This document shows positions 32,001 through 43,999 of a stretch of DNA of 64,000 nucleotides, piece after piece. The notes below the pieces were generated by a model, which was given only the letters and a program-made list of their open reading frames with translations, had not been told where the DNA came from and ran no database searches. The stretch is from NCBI GenBank assembly GCA_015680685.1, contig MNCI01005867.1, positions 447,508-511,507 on the forward strand. Reading direction: 5' to 3'. The translations under genes were made by a program, and so were the position numbers. Source of the DNA: Gnetum montanum. Taxonomy: Eukaryota; Streptophyta; Gnetopsida; Gnetales; Gnetaceae. The number at the start of each line of letters is the position of its first letter. Within the stretch, counting starts at the first letter, position 1.

Positions 32001-34519
32001 CAACATGGGTCAACATCATAGTATGGATTTGAGAGGGATTTTGATTTGAAGGGGACTCGAATGAAGGTGATGCAGAGGAAGGTGGAGTAGGGCCACTAAC
32101 CATTGGCTTGTTTGAGGGCTTTGGTAGATTGCGAGGTCAAAAGAAAGGTCTTTTCTTTTATCATGGTTCTAACCCACTTGGTTGGGTAACCAGTTGCAAA
32201 TTAATGACCCTCATAGTGTTTCTTTACTGTGGTTGGGCAAGTAATTCACCCTGCATGGATGGAGTAGGTGGTAGTTGTATAGGAGTCAGAGGAGTAGGTG
32301 CAAGAATAGAAGGAGCATGAGGATAGTAGATGGTGTCCCTCCTGCATATAATAGTTGGTAAACTTCATAAGGGTAGTGGTGAGATTGGTAAGTAGCAACA
32401 TGACCAGAAGAGTCTCGTGGAGATGAAGGTTGCTGAAGATAATAACCATAGGGATCTAGTTACCAATAGGGGTACTGTTGCCTTAGAGGTGCCAACGCCC
32501 ACGATTGTAGTTGCTACCACTGCTGATATAATTCATAAGGCTGTGATGGAGTTCCACTTGGATAATACTACTGTGGTTGGTGGAACTATCAAGAGTTTCC
32601 TTGTGGATAAGGCAATCTTTTAGGTGTTTGCCTTTGTGCAAGTCATGGATGTAAGGCATACATCCCAAATTCCTATAAATGTGACATAATTGGATAGCAT
32701 CCCTTGGGATGTTTATACTGGCAGACGTCACACCTGCCATCATCATCTAATTCATTATCTGTAACCATCTTTATCACAACCATTTTACCCTTACCCTTGG
32801 ATATGGCATGTTTAGCTTCCTTATGTCTCCAGCGCTCATGCTCACCACTTTGTTCCTTGGACTCTTCAACAATTTTTAAAACAGCTTAAAACTTATTGTC
32901 CATGGAGTCCCATAATTGGTCAACCTTAGCTATAATTTTGAACTAAATTTGTTGGAGTGGCAAGGTTTTCTGATTAGCCACCTCATCTCTTGTTGACTCA
33001 TCCTCGCTGTTGCAAAATCAAACCTCCCTTTTGCAAATGGAAGGATCCCTATTATATTTCTCTACACTTTCTCGATTTTGTCTCCTCCCTGGCTACCTAC
33101 TCAATTAACTTTTGGATCCAATAGGTGCTTAACTCTATTAGTCTCCCTTGAGCATAGATGCCAAGGGCTTTCCTTGTTTTGGATAGCAGCCCATCTATAA
33201 TATGGCAAAGTTGATCAAGCTAAGAATATCCATGGTCATGACACTTATGCAATAGAGAGTAGTATCAACCAATAGTAGCATCCAAGGACTCATAGTTTCC
33301 TTGTTTCCACCCTTGGATCTACTTCCTCAGGTTGGACACTCAAGAGTATGTTTGATATTTTTCATTAAACAATTCTAACATCGTACTCCACCACCTGATT
33401 GATTCCAATTCCATGGACCAGTACTAATTTTCTGCTTCCTTAATGAGTATCCTTGGAAATAATTTCAACTTTTGTTAATCGTTCTCAATATTCTATAAGG
33501 CACATGCATCCTATAAGTCTTGGAGATGATTTTGCGAATGAAAGTTGTAGCCTCCCTCAAATCGAGGGATGTTGCTCATGTCCAACCTATTTATTCGACT
33601 ATTCTTTACATGTCTTGTTGGAATCCTCACAGACTCTACAATGTTTAACATGCTTTGAGTGGCAAGTAGAGGTTCATCAAGGCCATAATGATGGTGCCTA
33701 TGATGTTCTCTACTAACCCTTCTTTCATGGTGGTGGATCTCTCTAGATTGCCCATGCCTTCAATCGCAACTATCTCAACAGTCCCTTCTATTGTTTCAGT
33801 TCCATCGGTCACCTCCATCACGATCATGCCCTCTGTGGCCATGATCTAAGCCAAATGAAGAAGATGATGATGATGAAGGGGAAGAGGAATGAGGTTTTGC
33901 ATCATGCTGGTGCCTACTACCTTCTCTTCAATGATCGAGACCACAATCGTGATCATGACTTCCACTTGCCCCCTTATCATGACTTGCTCCTCCAGATCCA
34001 TTTTTGTCATTCAATCTATTCCAACCAAAACCAAGATTATGAATTGTGGATTTCACATTCTACTTGAGGGTCCCTTTACCAAAGTTAAAGAAAGGAGTGT
34101 CACCAAAGGAAAAGTCCCTAGAGAAGTGTTCGCCTCCATCCAATGGGCCAAGCAGAGGTGGAAAAGTGTTTGACCCCTTACCCTTTGAAAGCTCATGTTG
34201 TTGCTCTAGCTAATGATCCCTTAACCTTTGTGCTTTAGTGGGATGGTAATCCCCTAAATTGGGATCTCACATCTCATACTCCCCGTGAAGATGTTGAAGT
34301 CCATGTCATGCAAGCATTAGTTAGAGTATAGCTACAACAGATCGATCCAGTGGCAACACAATGTTGCCTTCCATGTCGTGCCACTGCAGCATTTCATCTT
34401 AATGTAAGATGAAGGTGAAGTCTACTACATACTCATTGGGATGAGCATATACCACCTGGTATTCTTAAGGCACTTGCTCTATCTTGGGCGGAGATAGGCT
34501 CCTATGAGAAGAAGGCATT
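32001..34519 (-). pseudogene. Element C gag and linker, broken
   Basis: The Gln/Tyr/Pro-rich tail spans about 32010-32640. The zinc-knuckle-like block CDVCQYKHPKGC lies at about 32705-32740 with all ligands present. The Gag core is at about 33100-33590 (IPRFEGGYN, ESIRWWSTMLELFNEKYQTYS, SLLHKCHDHGYS, GLLSKTRKALGIYAQGRL). The charged hinge is near 33640-33900. Translation would start at ATG (minus strand, 34517-34519; MPSSH, matching the family start). Stops, mostly TAG, recur throughout. Confidence 0.84.
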
Positions 34520-34655
34520 TTATATTAATGAATCTATATGCAATGTGCAATTAAGGTTTAATTTAGTTATAATAATAATTTTCTTTTTGTAAGATTTGAC
34601 CTTAGTATTTGAACAATGAGATTACTAAGTTTAGATAGTGCATGTAGAACTAAAG

Positions 34656-34673
34656 TCCCTAGCAACGACGCCA
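34656..34673 (-). other. Element C primer-binding site
   Basis: TCCCTAGCAACGACGCCA on the plus strand is the reverse complement of the tRNA-Asp-type PBS with three changes. One base separates it from the LTR at 34675. The leader lies between it and gag. Confidence 0.9.
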
Positions 34674-34674
34674 A

Positions 34675-35510
34675 TGATGAGCGGCGAGGTACCCCAATGC
34701 CCAACCATACAAATCACAGGCATTCACGTGCGATCCAGTCAAATTTCATAGACTTTAATTACTAGGTATGCTAGAGCTAAATGGTGAGTTCATGTTGTCC
34801 ATTCATTATCTTCCTAGTCTCACTTGTGGAATGCAAGTGTACAGTTAAGTGTGACTAAGGCATAAGATTTTTATAATTTTATGTTTTATCAATTTGATCA
34901 CCTAAAACAATAATGTTAAATGCTAAGTTAACTATTGTCCAATCTAGCCTAACACAAGTAACCATCCCCACTTCCTACACACATCTTGAACTTTGTGTAA
35001 ACACTACTGGGTTGTCAAATGCTAAACGTGTCTAATCTTATGTATTTTAATTAATTTCTTAATTAACCAAAATTAATTGCTGAATGAATAACGTTAAATG
35101 CAAACTACATGAAATCACAATGTATAAATACATAAAGAAAGAAAGTCTCAACTGCTACAAGGATGAATCAAAGAGCTCATCTTTATTTCCAACACAATGG
35201 TATATTCAAGTACATCAATGCTTAAATAAAGATCCAATTATACTTAGACCTCCTGCTATAGGCACTTGGAAAATATTCTAACTCTCGAATGAACAAACTG
35301 CAAGAATTTTGCTACTTGACTAAAAAACTCTCCTCCTGAATCGTGTGCCCAAGGGTTGTATTTATAAGCCCAAAAATACCCCGCAATATCGCATACCCAA
35401 TATTGCATCTTGGGCCATGATATCACATACCTGATATCATGTACCTAATATCATAGCCACCTTGACATCGGATACCTGATATCAAGGCTCATGTAAAACA
35501 TGATTTGTTA
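34675..35510 (-). repeat. Element C 5' LTR (836 bp)
   Basis: Starts TGATGAGCGGCGAGG next to the PBS and ends at 35510 beside the ATTAG duplication. Compared with the 3' LTR it lacks about 50 bp around 35025-35040, which removes one side of the U5 stem. Confidence 0.92.
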
Positions 35511-35787
35511 ATTAGTTAAATGAAATTGCTTCATTCTTTTCATCCTTTATTTCAAACACCCACAACATAAAACATAAAAATAATAAAAATCATACACCTC
35601 AATTACACTTAGCCATAGCTTTGCATATCACAAGTGTAATTGGGAAGACAATGAATGACTATTGGGGCAAGTTCACTTCCTAGAGGCTACTGTACAGAAA
35701 GACAAAGAGTTCATGGAATTCGAGAAGATTGCACATGAACACTTAGTGATTTCTATGGTTGAGTGTAGAGTAATTCACCACTCATCA
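35511..35787 (+). repeat. Element D 5' LTR, second part
   Basis: ATTAG at 35511-35515 is the second target copy. The sequence then continues the LTR exactly where 16613 stopped (compare 48990-49283) and ends CTCATCA at 35787. Confidence 0.92.
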
Positions 35788-35788
35788 T

Positions 35789-35806
35789 TGGCATTGTTGT
35801 CAAGAA
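35789..35806 (+). other. Element D primer-binding site
   Basis: TGGCATTGTTGTCAAGAA aligns with the tRNA-Asp complement. The differences are transitions of C-to-T and G-to-A type. Confidence 0.85.
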
Positions 35807-35941
35807 CTCTTTTTGTTTGAAATGTGTGCTATCTAGGCATAGTGTAAATCATTAACATTGTTGGACGAACTTTAAGGTCAAAATCATTTTAAAAATAAAT
35901 ATAATAATTTAAGCACACTAATATCTTATTTTAATTACAAA

Positions 35942-38340
35942 ATGTCTTCTTCTCACAAGTGCAATGATGCTAAACCATTAGTGCCTCAAGAATGCAAGGT
36001 GGTATATACTCATTTAGATGAGTATGTACCTAACTTCACCTTCATCCTACATTAGGATGAACAACTGCAGTGACAAGATATGGAGGGCAACATTATAACG
36101 CCTCTTGATTCATCTATTTCTAGGATGCTACTTCAAACTCTTAGGAGGTTAGGCATCCAAGATCTTCAAGAAAAGTACATTGTGCATGACCATGACTACT
36201 AGGACTACCATCCCACTAAAACATAACGCAGGAGAGATCAACACCAAGAGTAGCATTATGAGGCTATGAAGGGAAAACAATTCACCAACCCCTTGTTCCT
36301 GCTAAACTAAAATGATAATGAGGATCCCTCCTTTGGGGGTTCTCAACATGAAGATTCTCCACCCCTTAATATTGATGATGGAGGCTTGAACCTGAATCTG
36401 TAACCCACTATCAACAATTTAGGTTTAGAAAAAAGTGAGAGTCAAAGCAAAGGCTCAGGCAAGCATCAAGATGATAAGAAAGTTGATGAACGTGACTGTG
36501 ATAAGTGTAGAGGAGGTGGCAATCCTCCTCTCTCTTCATCCTCTTCTTCTTCCTCTTCTGGTTCTGATAGATGCCGCAGAAATGAAAACCATGATGAAGA
36601 TGAATAGCAAAACAATAATGATCATCAAGCCTACCATGAATGAAGGGCTAGCAAAGGACAACATAGACATCATCAAAATAGTGATGATCATGAGCCTTTG
36701 CTGGAAACTTGAAGCATGCTAAATATTGTAAAGGTAGTAAAAATTCCAACCAGGCACATGAAAGATAGTCAAATTAAGCAACTTGACCTGAACAATATCC
36801 CCATATTTGAGGGGGATATAAGTTTGATCCACAAACACATCTTCAAGCCTTTCACGATGCTTGTGCCTTATAGAATATTGAAAATGATTGGCAAAAATTA
36901 AAGTTGTTTCCCAGGGTACTCATCACAAAAGAAAAAAGCTAGTATTAGTCCTTGGAGTCGGAATCCATTTGCAGGTGGAGTACAATGCTAGATTTTTTCA
37001 ATGATAAATATCGAATGTACTCTCGAGTGTCTAATCTAAGAAGGAAAATCCAAGGATGGAAGTAAGGAACACATGAACCCTTGGACGTTGCCATCCGAAG
37101 ATACTATTCTCTCATACACAGATTCCCTAGCCATGGTTATGCTCAGCAAGAACAACTTCACCACATCATAGATGGATTCAAATCAAAAATGAGAAGAACT
37201 CTTGGGGTCTATGCCTAAGAAAGATTATCAGAACTTAAAGTCCATCAGATCCAAAGGCTGATTGAGCAGGTAGCAAAAGAAGGAGAAGAGATAAGAAAAT
37301 GGAAAAGTGTTGAGGAATATAACAAGGATCCTTCCATTATAAAAAGGAAGGTCCAATTTTGCAACAATGAAGAAGAGTCACCACTTGATGATGTGTTGTA
37401 GTAAAAAACCTTACCAATCCAAAAATCTATTTTTAATATATCAACAAAGGTTGATAAATCATGGGATGCTTTGGACAAAAAATTCCAAACTGCTCTAAAA
37501 ATCACAAAAGAATCAAGAGAGTAGAGTAGTGATCATGAACATAGGAGGTAGAAAGAAGCTGAACGTGCCTACCAAAGAGATAAGGGCAAGGATGTGATAA
37601 TAGAAGAGGTTGTGGAGTCAAAATTAGATGATGACGGTGGATGTAACATTTGCCAATATGAACATCCCAAGGGATGTTTCCCTATTGTGTCATACTTACA
37701 AGAATCTAGGGTGTATGCTCTGAATCCTAAATTAGCAAAAAGGTAAGCACCCATAAGGTTGTCTTATCCTCAAGGCAACCTAAGGTAGTTCCACCACCAA
37801 CAACAAGCTTATTATCCAAGTGGATCTCTACCACAACTATATGAATAGTATCAGTAATGGCAACATCCACAATTATGGGGGATGCCACCACCAAGGCAAT
37901 AGTACCATTACAACTAGCCAAATCCATATGGGTACTATGTTCAACAACCAATGTCTCCACATGACTCTTCTAGTCATGTTTCTTTTTAGCATCACTACTA
38001 CCCTCCAGAGTATTATAAAACTCATTCTCCATCTACTAGAGGGAAAATCTCATATCCCTATCATCCTTCTTATCCTTCAGCACATGCTCTTCCACCCTCA
38101 ACCCAATTACCACCTGCTTCATCCATGCAAGATGAGCTTTCAGCCCAACCACAATAACATACTACTACCAAGGTCGTCTACTTATAGCTAACTCCTCAGC
38201 TAAGTGGTTTGAAACCAAGATCACATAAAAGATCATTCTTTTGAACTAATAGCCCTACTAAACCCTCACCTACTTATGCGGTTGGTCACCCTATATCCCC
38301 TTCATCCTCTACATCAATTCTTCTCAACAGCCCTTCAAAC
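35942..38340 (+). pseudogene. Element D gag and linker, broken
   Basis: Starts MSSSHKC at 35942 and reads VVYTHLDEYVPNFTFILH, a Ser-rich hinge (about 36530-36575), NNIPIFEGD (about 36795), ALCS-less Gag core blocks to about 37200, and KGK-rich basic sequence near 37570. The zinc-knuckle block CNICQYEHPKGC at about 37643-37678 keeps its ligands. The Gln/Tyr/Pro-rich linker continues to about 38340. At least a dozen stops are present, nearly all TAG at former Gln or Trp codons. Confidence 0.85.
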
Positions 38341-39370
38341 CAAACACCTTCCAAAATCTGTACAGCTATGTTAACCCACACTATATCTAATTGGATCAAG
38401 GCTAGCAACCTTCCTAGGAAAAGAGCTAATCCTAGAAGTCCTCTCATTTATTTGTAGATTACTACAAATGAACCATGCAAATCTCTTCTTGACTCAAGTT
38501 TTGAAGTTAATCTAATTTCTCATTAAATGTACAACGCCTAAATCCTACCTCCTCTCAAGAATAGCAACATTAATTTAGAACTAGCAAATCAGTCCATCAC
38601 TATTCCATTGGAATTGGTAGAAGATATTATGAGCACTATGTATGGGTGATCTTATCCTACTGATTTCCTAGTAATCAAAGTTGATAATTGCAAAGGGAAC
38701 TTCCCAATCATTATGGGAATGGCTTGGTTGAGCACTATTGATGCAAAAATGAACATCAGAGATATCTCCTTGAAAATTTCCAAGGAAAATGAATTTGAAA
38801 ATATCAAGAAGAAGAGATTTTTATGCATTGCATACAATGATACAGGGTTCAACTGCATGCAAAAACTCTGGTATGTGAAAAGAGCATCCATGCATGCAGG
38901 CAGTGTGTAAATGAGATAGATATTCAAAGGTGCTTGTACGCAGTAGCTACAAAATAGGAGGGCATAAAGTGGTTGACATCTAATCTTGGAAGTAGCACAC
39001 TTTGCATAGAACCTACTGAGAGTTTGACATGTGCCTATATTAAAAGCATGGATGAAGTAGAGCAAGTTCATCACCAACTCTTTAATGATGTAAATGATGA
39101 TACCAATTGGGGAGCATTGGAAATCTCTAAAATTTTAAACAAGAGCCCCTTGAGTTGAAAATTCTACATGCTGGCATGGAATATGTATTCTTGAAAAATG
39201 GAAAGCTAGTAATAATCAATGTAAATCTTGCTCTTGAACAAAAATAGATGTTGTTGAGGGTGGCCAACAAATGGCCAATAGCCTTTGTTTGGTCATATCC
39301 TGAACTCACAGGGGTTGATCCTAGGATATGCCAGCATCATATCTATATTGATCCAACCATGAAGCTAAAG
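38341..39370 (+). pseudogene. Element D protease and linker to RT
   Basis: Protease begins near LTHTISNWIKASNLP (about 38370) and reads SLLDSSFEVNLIS at about 38484-38520, so the catalytic Gly of Asp-Ser-Gly has become Ser. The block FPIIMGMAWLSTIDAKMNI is open from 38713. The linker has ASMHAGSV and an open run at 38973-39158 with NWGALEISK. Confidence 0.83.
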
Positions 39371-40640
39371 AGGCAGCTACAACAATGGTTGAAGTCCAAA
39401 TTGAAGTAGATCATCAAAGAGAAAATCCAACAACTCCTTAAGGTGGGGTTTATCTATCCCATTGTAGATAGTGAGTGGGTTAGCCCACTCATGATTGTGT
39501 CAAAGAAATGTGGAAAGTGGTGGATTTACATTGACTTTTGACTATTGAATATGGTAACATTCAAAGATCACTTTCCATTGCCATTTGTGGATTAAGTGTT
39601 GGACACTATATCTTGGCATGGCTACTACAACTTTCTAGATGGTTATAATGGCTATAACCAAATCTAGATCATGCTAGAGGATCAGGACAAAATAACATTT
39701 ATGAGTCCCTAGGGGACTTTTGCATATTGAAAGATGTCTTTTGGTCTTTGTAATACTCCTACAACATTTCAACGCTTGGTCTTAAGCATTTTTCAATAAC
39801 AAATTGGTTATGGGATGGAAGTCTTCATGGATGACTTCTTCACCTATGGTGCCACATTTGAGTAAGCCTTGGACTGCCTTGAGCAAGTGCTTAAAAGGTG
39901 TGTGGAGACAAATCTTTGGCTCAATTGGAAAAAGAGCCAACTAATGGCCTAGGAGGGCATTATACTAGGGCACATAATTTCTCAAGCAAAGATTGAGATA
40001 AACCCTAAAAAGATAAGGGTCATCCAAGGAAGAACTAGCTAACTAAAAATTGTTAAATATGTATGGTCATTTCTTGGACACATAGGCTACTACCAATGTT
40101 TTATTGAGAATTTCTCTAAGATCACAAAATCATTGGTCAAGCTTATAAAGAAAGATGCTCCATTCATCTGGACTAAGAAATGCAAAAATGCATTTTAGAG
40201 CCTTAAGTAGAAGCTCATAAAGACTCTAGTTCTATGAGCACATGCTAGTCTAGACCATTTCATATAATCACAGATGCATCAAATTATGCCCCATGAGTTC
40301 TGCTTATGCACTTAGATCATAAGAAATGTTCATATTATATCCACTACATAAGTTGAAACATTGTGGGAGCATAGTTGAATTACACAATAATGGAGAAAGA
40401 ACTAATGGTGGTGGTGTACACTCTAGAGAAGTTCAGGCACTATGTGCTTGGATACAAGGTATTCATGCACACAAATCATAGTGTAATTCACTTCTTGATG
40501 AATAAGCCAATGATGAGCCCCCATGTCATATGGTGGTTGGTGATCTAGTAAGAGTTCAATCTTGTAATGGGAGATCAAAAGGGAATGAGAATGTGGTCAC
40601 TGATCACTTATCCTAGTTACAATGGGATAACAAAGAGGAG
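39371..40640 (+). pseudogene. Element D reverse transcriptase and RNase H, broken
   Basis: RT reads QQLLKVGFIYPIVDSEWVSPLMI (about 39428-39500), KDHFPLPFVD, FLDGYNGYNQI, SFGLCNTPTTFQRLVLSIFQ and a preserved catalytic box EVFMDDFFTYG at about 39818-39850. The connection ([18 protein letters not shown]) follows at about 40070-40130. RNase H (about 40230-40620) is more damaged, with NKPMMSPHVIWWLVI near 40500. Stops sit at several Trp and Gln codons. Confidence 0.84.
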
Positions 40641-42068
40641 GAGAGCCCACTCTCTAACCAATTATATGATGAACTCCTCTTTACTAGTGTAATAAATGAA
40701 CAAGGGCCTGATGAACCAAAATGGTATGATGGCATCCTGACTAATCTTCTCACTTAGGAGATGCCACAAGGTCTGGATCATAGGAAGAAACAATGGTTTC
40801 TTTATCAAGCCAAGTGCTTCATGGAAATCAATGAATATCTTTACAAGGTGTGCACCGATGCCCTGGTTCATTGGTGTGTACCTAATGCTAATCAACTATG
40901 CATTCTCTAGGATGCTCATGAGGGTCATTGTCGGGGGCACTATGCTAGCAGATGCATGACCATTAAGATCCTGTTGGTAGGGTATTATTGGCCAACCATC
41001 TTTAGGGACATCCACTAATTTGTCTGCTCCTATGAACACTACCAATGAGATGATAGGATGACTGCGTGAATGGAGGAACCTCAATAGTGTTTTCAACCAC
41101 TTGAACCCTTGGACATATGGGGCATCAACTTCATGGATCCCATCACACCCATGTTAAATGAAAAGGCATACATAATCATTACCATTGATTACTACACAAA
41201 ATGGGTAGAATCAGTAGCCATCATCGATTGTGCATCATCTACTACTACATGGTTTGTCCAAGAAAATGTTGTAAATAGGTTTGGGCTGCCATGTGCACTG
41301 ATTTCTGACAATGGAACCCATTTTACAGGCACTACCTTTCGCAAGCTTATGCAATGCTTGGGGGTTAAACATAAACTAACACCCTACCACCCCCAAGCCA
41401 ACAATCAAGCAGAAGTTACTAATAAGGAAATCACAAAGATCCTGACAAAAACTATTAGCAAATATAAGAGAGACTATAGCATAAAACTCAAAGATTCCCT
41501 CTAGGCCTACCACTCAACATGGAAGCTCCCTATAGGATACTCTCCCTATGAGCTAGTGTATAGAAAATTACTAACTGTACCTATTCAATCAACGTTTCGT
41601 ACACTTTCAACAACTTGTGACTTAGACCTTGACCTTATCCTACCACAAAAAGAAATATTAATTAGCCTAAATGTGCTAAATGAAAATCAATTAGTAGCTC
41701 TATTCTTGAATGAAGTGCATAAGACATTCAATAAGCAATGACATGACCTTAGGATAAGGAAAGTGAAATTTCAACCTGGAGATAAGGTTCTCTACTAGAA
41801 CCCCCCACACATACCTCAATGAACTAAGTTCCAGATGTTGTGGAAAGGGCCTTACATCATTCATGAAACTTTTCCTTCTAAGGCCATGTTCATTTACAAA
41901 CCTAAGAGCCTGAACAAAAAGCAACTGGTCAACACACAACAAGTCAAACCTTTCCATGAGCCCAAGCAAGCCAATGCAACAAACACCTCATTAGATGGAC
42001 AACCTCACTTAATCTTTCAAATCTTCTCCTTCCAACTCAATCGTGGGAGAGATGGCCATCCATGCTAA
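40641..42068 (+). pseudogene. Element D integrase with intact catalytic triad
   Basis: Zinc-binding remnants (HEGHCRGHYASRCMTIKIL, then CSYEHYQ) lie at about 40915-41050. The core is open over 131 codons at 41109-41504: first Asp in GINFMDPI, second Asp in SDNGTHFTG, Glu in NNQAEVTNKEI. A TAG at 41502-41504 replaces a Trp codon (SLWAY in relatives) and the frame then resumes with TWKLPIGYSPYELVY. The C-terminal open run 41835-42068 ends FQLNRGRDGHPC with the pol stop. It is the best preserved integrase in the window but still inactive because of the stops. Confidence 0.87.
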
Positions 42069-43938
42069 TCATTTAAAGTGGCCCCTCTGTTTTTCCTAAT
42101 TTTTTATTTTACACTATTATTTTTTCAAATTTTTGTTTTACAACATCATTAGTATGTTTTATTTTTCTTGAATATTTTACAATTTCTGTTATATTTTTCT
42201 TTATTTTGGTGTGAATATTCTTTATTTTCTAATAAAATTGCTTTCTTTCCAACAGGACACAATGGTGCTATAGCTATTTGCTAATGGTGGTTTGTACTTA
42301 ATATTTTTGTTTACTAATGTCTAGTTTCTATTTTTGAATTTTGATGACTAATAACTAAGACCGATTTCTCTTTCACAGAATAGGCAGTGAGTCTACGTCA
42401 TCCACCCATCCACAAACTCTATGGTTTTCCTTTTTTTGGAAACATGAGTTTCCTTCTTCATTAATAAAACCTTACCGAACTTGTGACCTTGGTAGTTTTC
42501 AAATTTGGAAAGGATTCACAGGTTTGAAAAGGTTGTGAATTTAAGGGGATTCAAAGCTCTTTGTACCTTCTACCATCTTGGGTGCAAGTTTGTTTTTCAT
42601 GGATTTCTTACCATTCCATGTTGACCAATAACATGAAGTTGAATAAGTCTTTGCATTGTGTGGTTCCCATCCAAAAATTCCAAAAAAAATCAAAAAAAAA
42701 ACAATGATGGGAATTCAAAGCATACCCATTAGACAAACTAAATGGGCTATAAGCACTGGTTATGGAACTAGAAAGACATGTTACCCATGCTTGAAGGTCC
42801 CCTCTAACTAAGGCCCTTTCTCACTTCCTACTTCTCTTTTATTCTCAAATAAGGAATGGTGGTTGTCTGTGGGAGCATTCTTGTGTCTCAAGGTGGATTG
42901 GTCTTAGAGTGGTGATGCAAAGTCACTAAACATGGTTGGTTTTGGTCTAGACTAAGGATGGACTCTATCAAGCCATTTAACCATGAATTCCACAAGGGAC
43001 TTCATGTGACCAAGATCGGGAACTCCATTCCATTCTCTCCATCATCCATAAATGCTTCCATAACTCACCTCACTATGAGTTGTCCATGTGTTCACCTAAT
43101 GTCTTAGTTTGATGTGTTAAAATTCTTAAATAGATTCTCTGGGTTTGGTCCTTAACTTTTCGTAACCATTAATCAATGATGGGACCCATGGACTCCTTAG
43201 GTGAGCTTATGCAAGAGCAAAAAGTGCATGTGCTTCTATGGGGAGGTCCCACTTACATATCTTGTGGTTTGGTTAGTTAAGCTTCTTACTCTTAGACATT
43301 ACCACAATGAAATCTTTCATGCACTCCACTGTGCATCCAATTATGTGCTCCTTAAGGCATTCTTCTTCATGAAATCTCATTCTCTAATCATTCTGCATTT
43401 TTTGAATTTCAAAACCCTCTTCTAATATTTTCATCATGTTCTTGGCTTTTTGGGCTTCCATTTGACCCAAATTTCATTTGAAAAGTTCTTGTTTTTTATT
43501 ATTTTTAACAAAGTCAACAGTGATCAATAGTCGCGTTGACTAGGCCTAGTTGACACAAAGCAAAAATTCTATAAATACTGCCCAACACATTGAAATTTTT
43601 GTCATTTTCTTCAAAACAAGAGGGAATTTTTTGTAATTTTTTACAGCCCAAAACCTTCCAGAGCCCATAACTTTCATACCAGTTTTTCAAATCACTTTCT
43701 TTTTCGATCCTGAAGCTATCGAATGTAAGCTCTTAGTCATAGCGGCCACAAACCTTAAGGTTTTTGACAAAAATTTTTCTAACTTCTCATAAAGGGTTAA
43801 TGAATAAAACCACATTAAACCATCAATTTTTGAGAGTTTAACCCTTCCAACAAACTCAAATAAACCTAAAATTAATTATTAATATTAAATCAGCCATGAT
43901 TACAACTTAACTAAGTGTAACTTTCTCAAAGAGATAAG
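42069..43938 (+). other. Element D 3' region upstream of the accessory ORF
   Basis: No large gene. It has T-rich TTTTTGTTTTACAAC-like repeats (about 42085-42200), an A-rich patch at 42670-42700, and a region at 43490-43600 that resembles a U3 promoter. A 74-codon open stretch at 43201-43425 has no recognisable homology. Confidence 0.65.
43535..43577 (+). promoter_or_regulatory. U3-like internal promoter candidate in element D
   Basis: GTTGACTAGGCC at 43535-43546 is identical to a motif in D's own U3 (48446-48457). It is followed by a second GTTGACA and then TATAAATA at 43570-43577. About 420 bp downstream lie the intron-like segment and the accessory ORF start. Promoter function is inferred from motif order only. 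Confidence 0.4.
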
Positions 43939-43999
43939 CTATCCCAATTATTTCAAGTTACACATTAAATACTAACCCTTGGTCATGTTGTGATCACAG
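43939..43999 (+). other. Intron-like segment in element D (61 nt), donor mutated
   Basis: GATAAG|CTATCC ... ATACTAACC ... GTTGTGATCACAG|ATG. The branch-like motif and acceptor are conserved, but the donor GT reads CT. The acceptor directly precedes the ATG of the accessory frame. Confidence 0.5.

Larger units (their letters stand above)
16614..35510 (-). mobile_element. Element C: minus-strand Ty3/gypsy element inserted in D
   Basis: The ends TGATGAG at 16614 and ...TTTGTTA at 35510 (decayed TTCATCA) are flanked by ATTAG on both sides (16609-16613, 35511-35515), which fixes the insertion exactly inside D's 5' LTR. Reading leftwards: 5' LTR, PBS, gag, protease, RT (split by E), RNase H, integrase, 3' region, 3' LTR. 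All genes have scattered stops, but the integrase zinc-binding segment is open over 147 codons and the RT catalytic box is unchanged. Confidence 0.94.
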
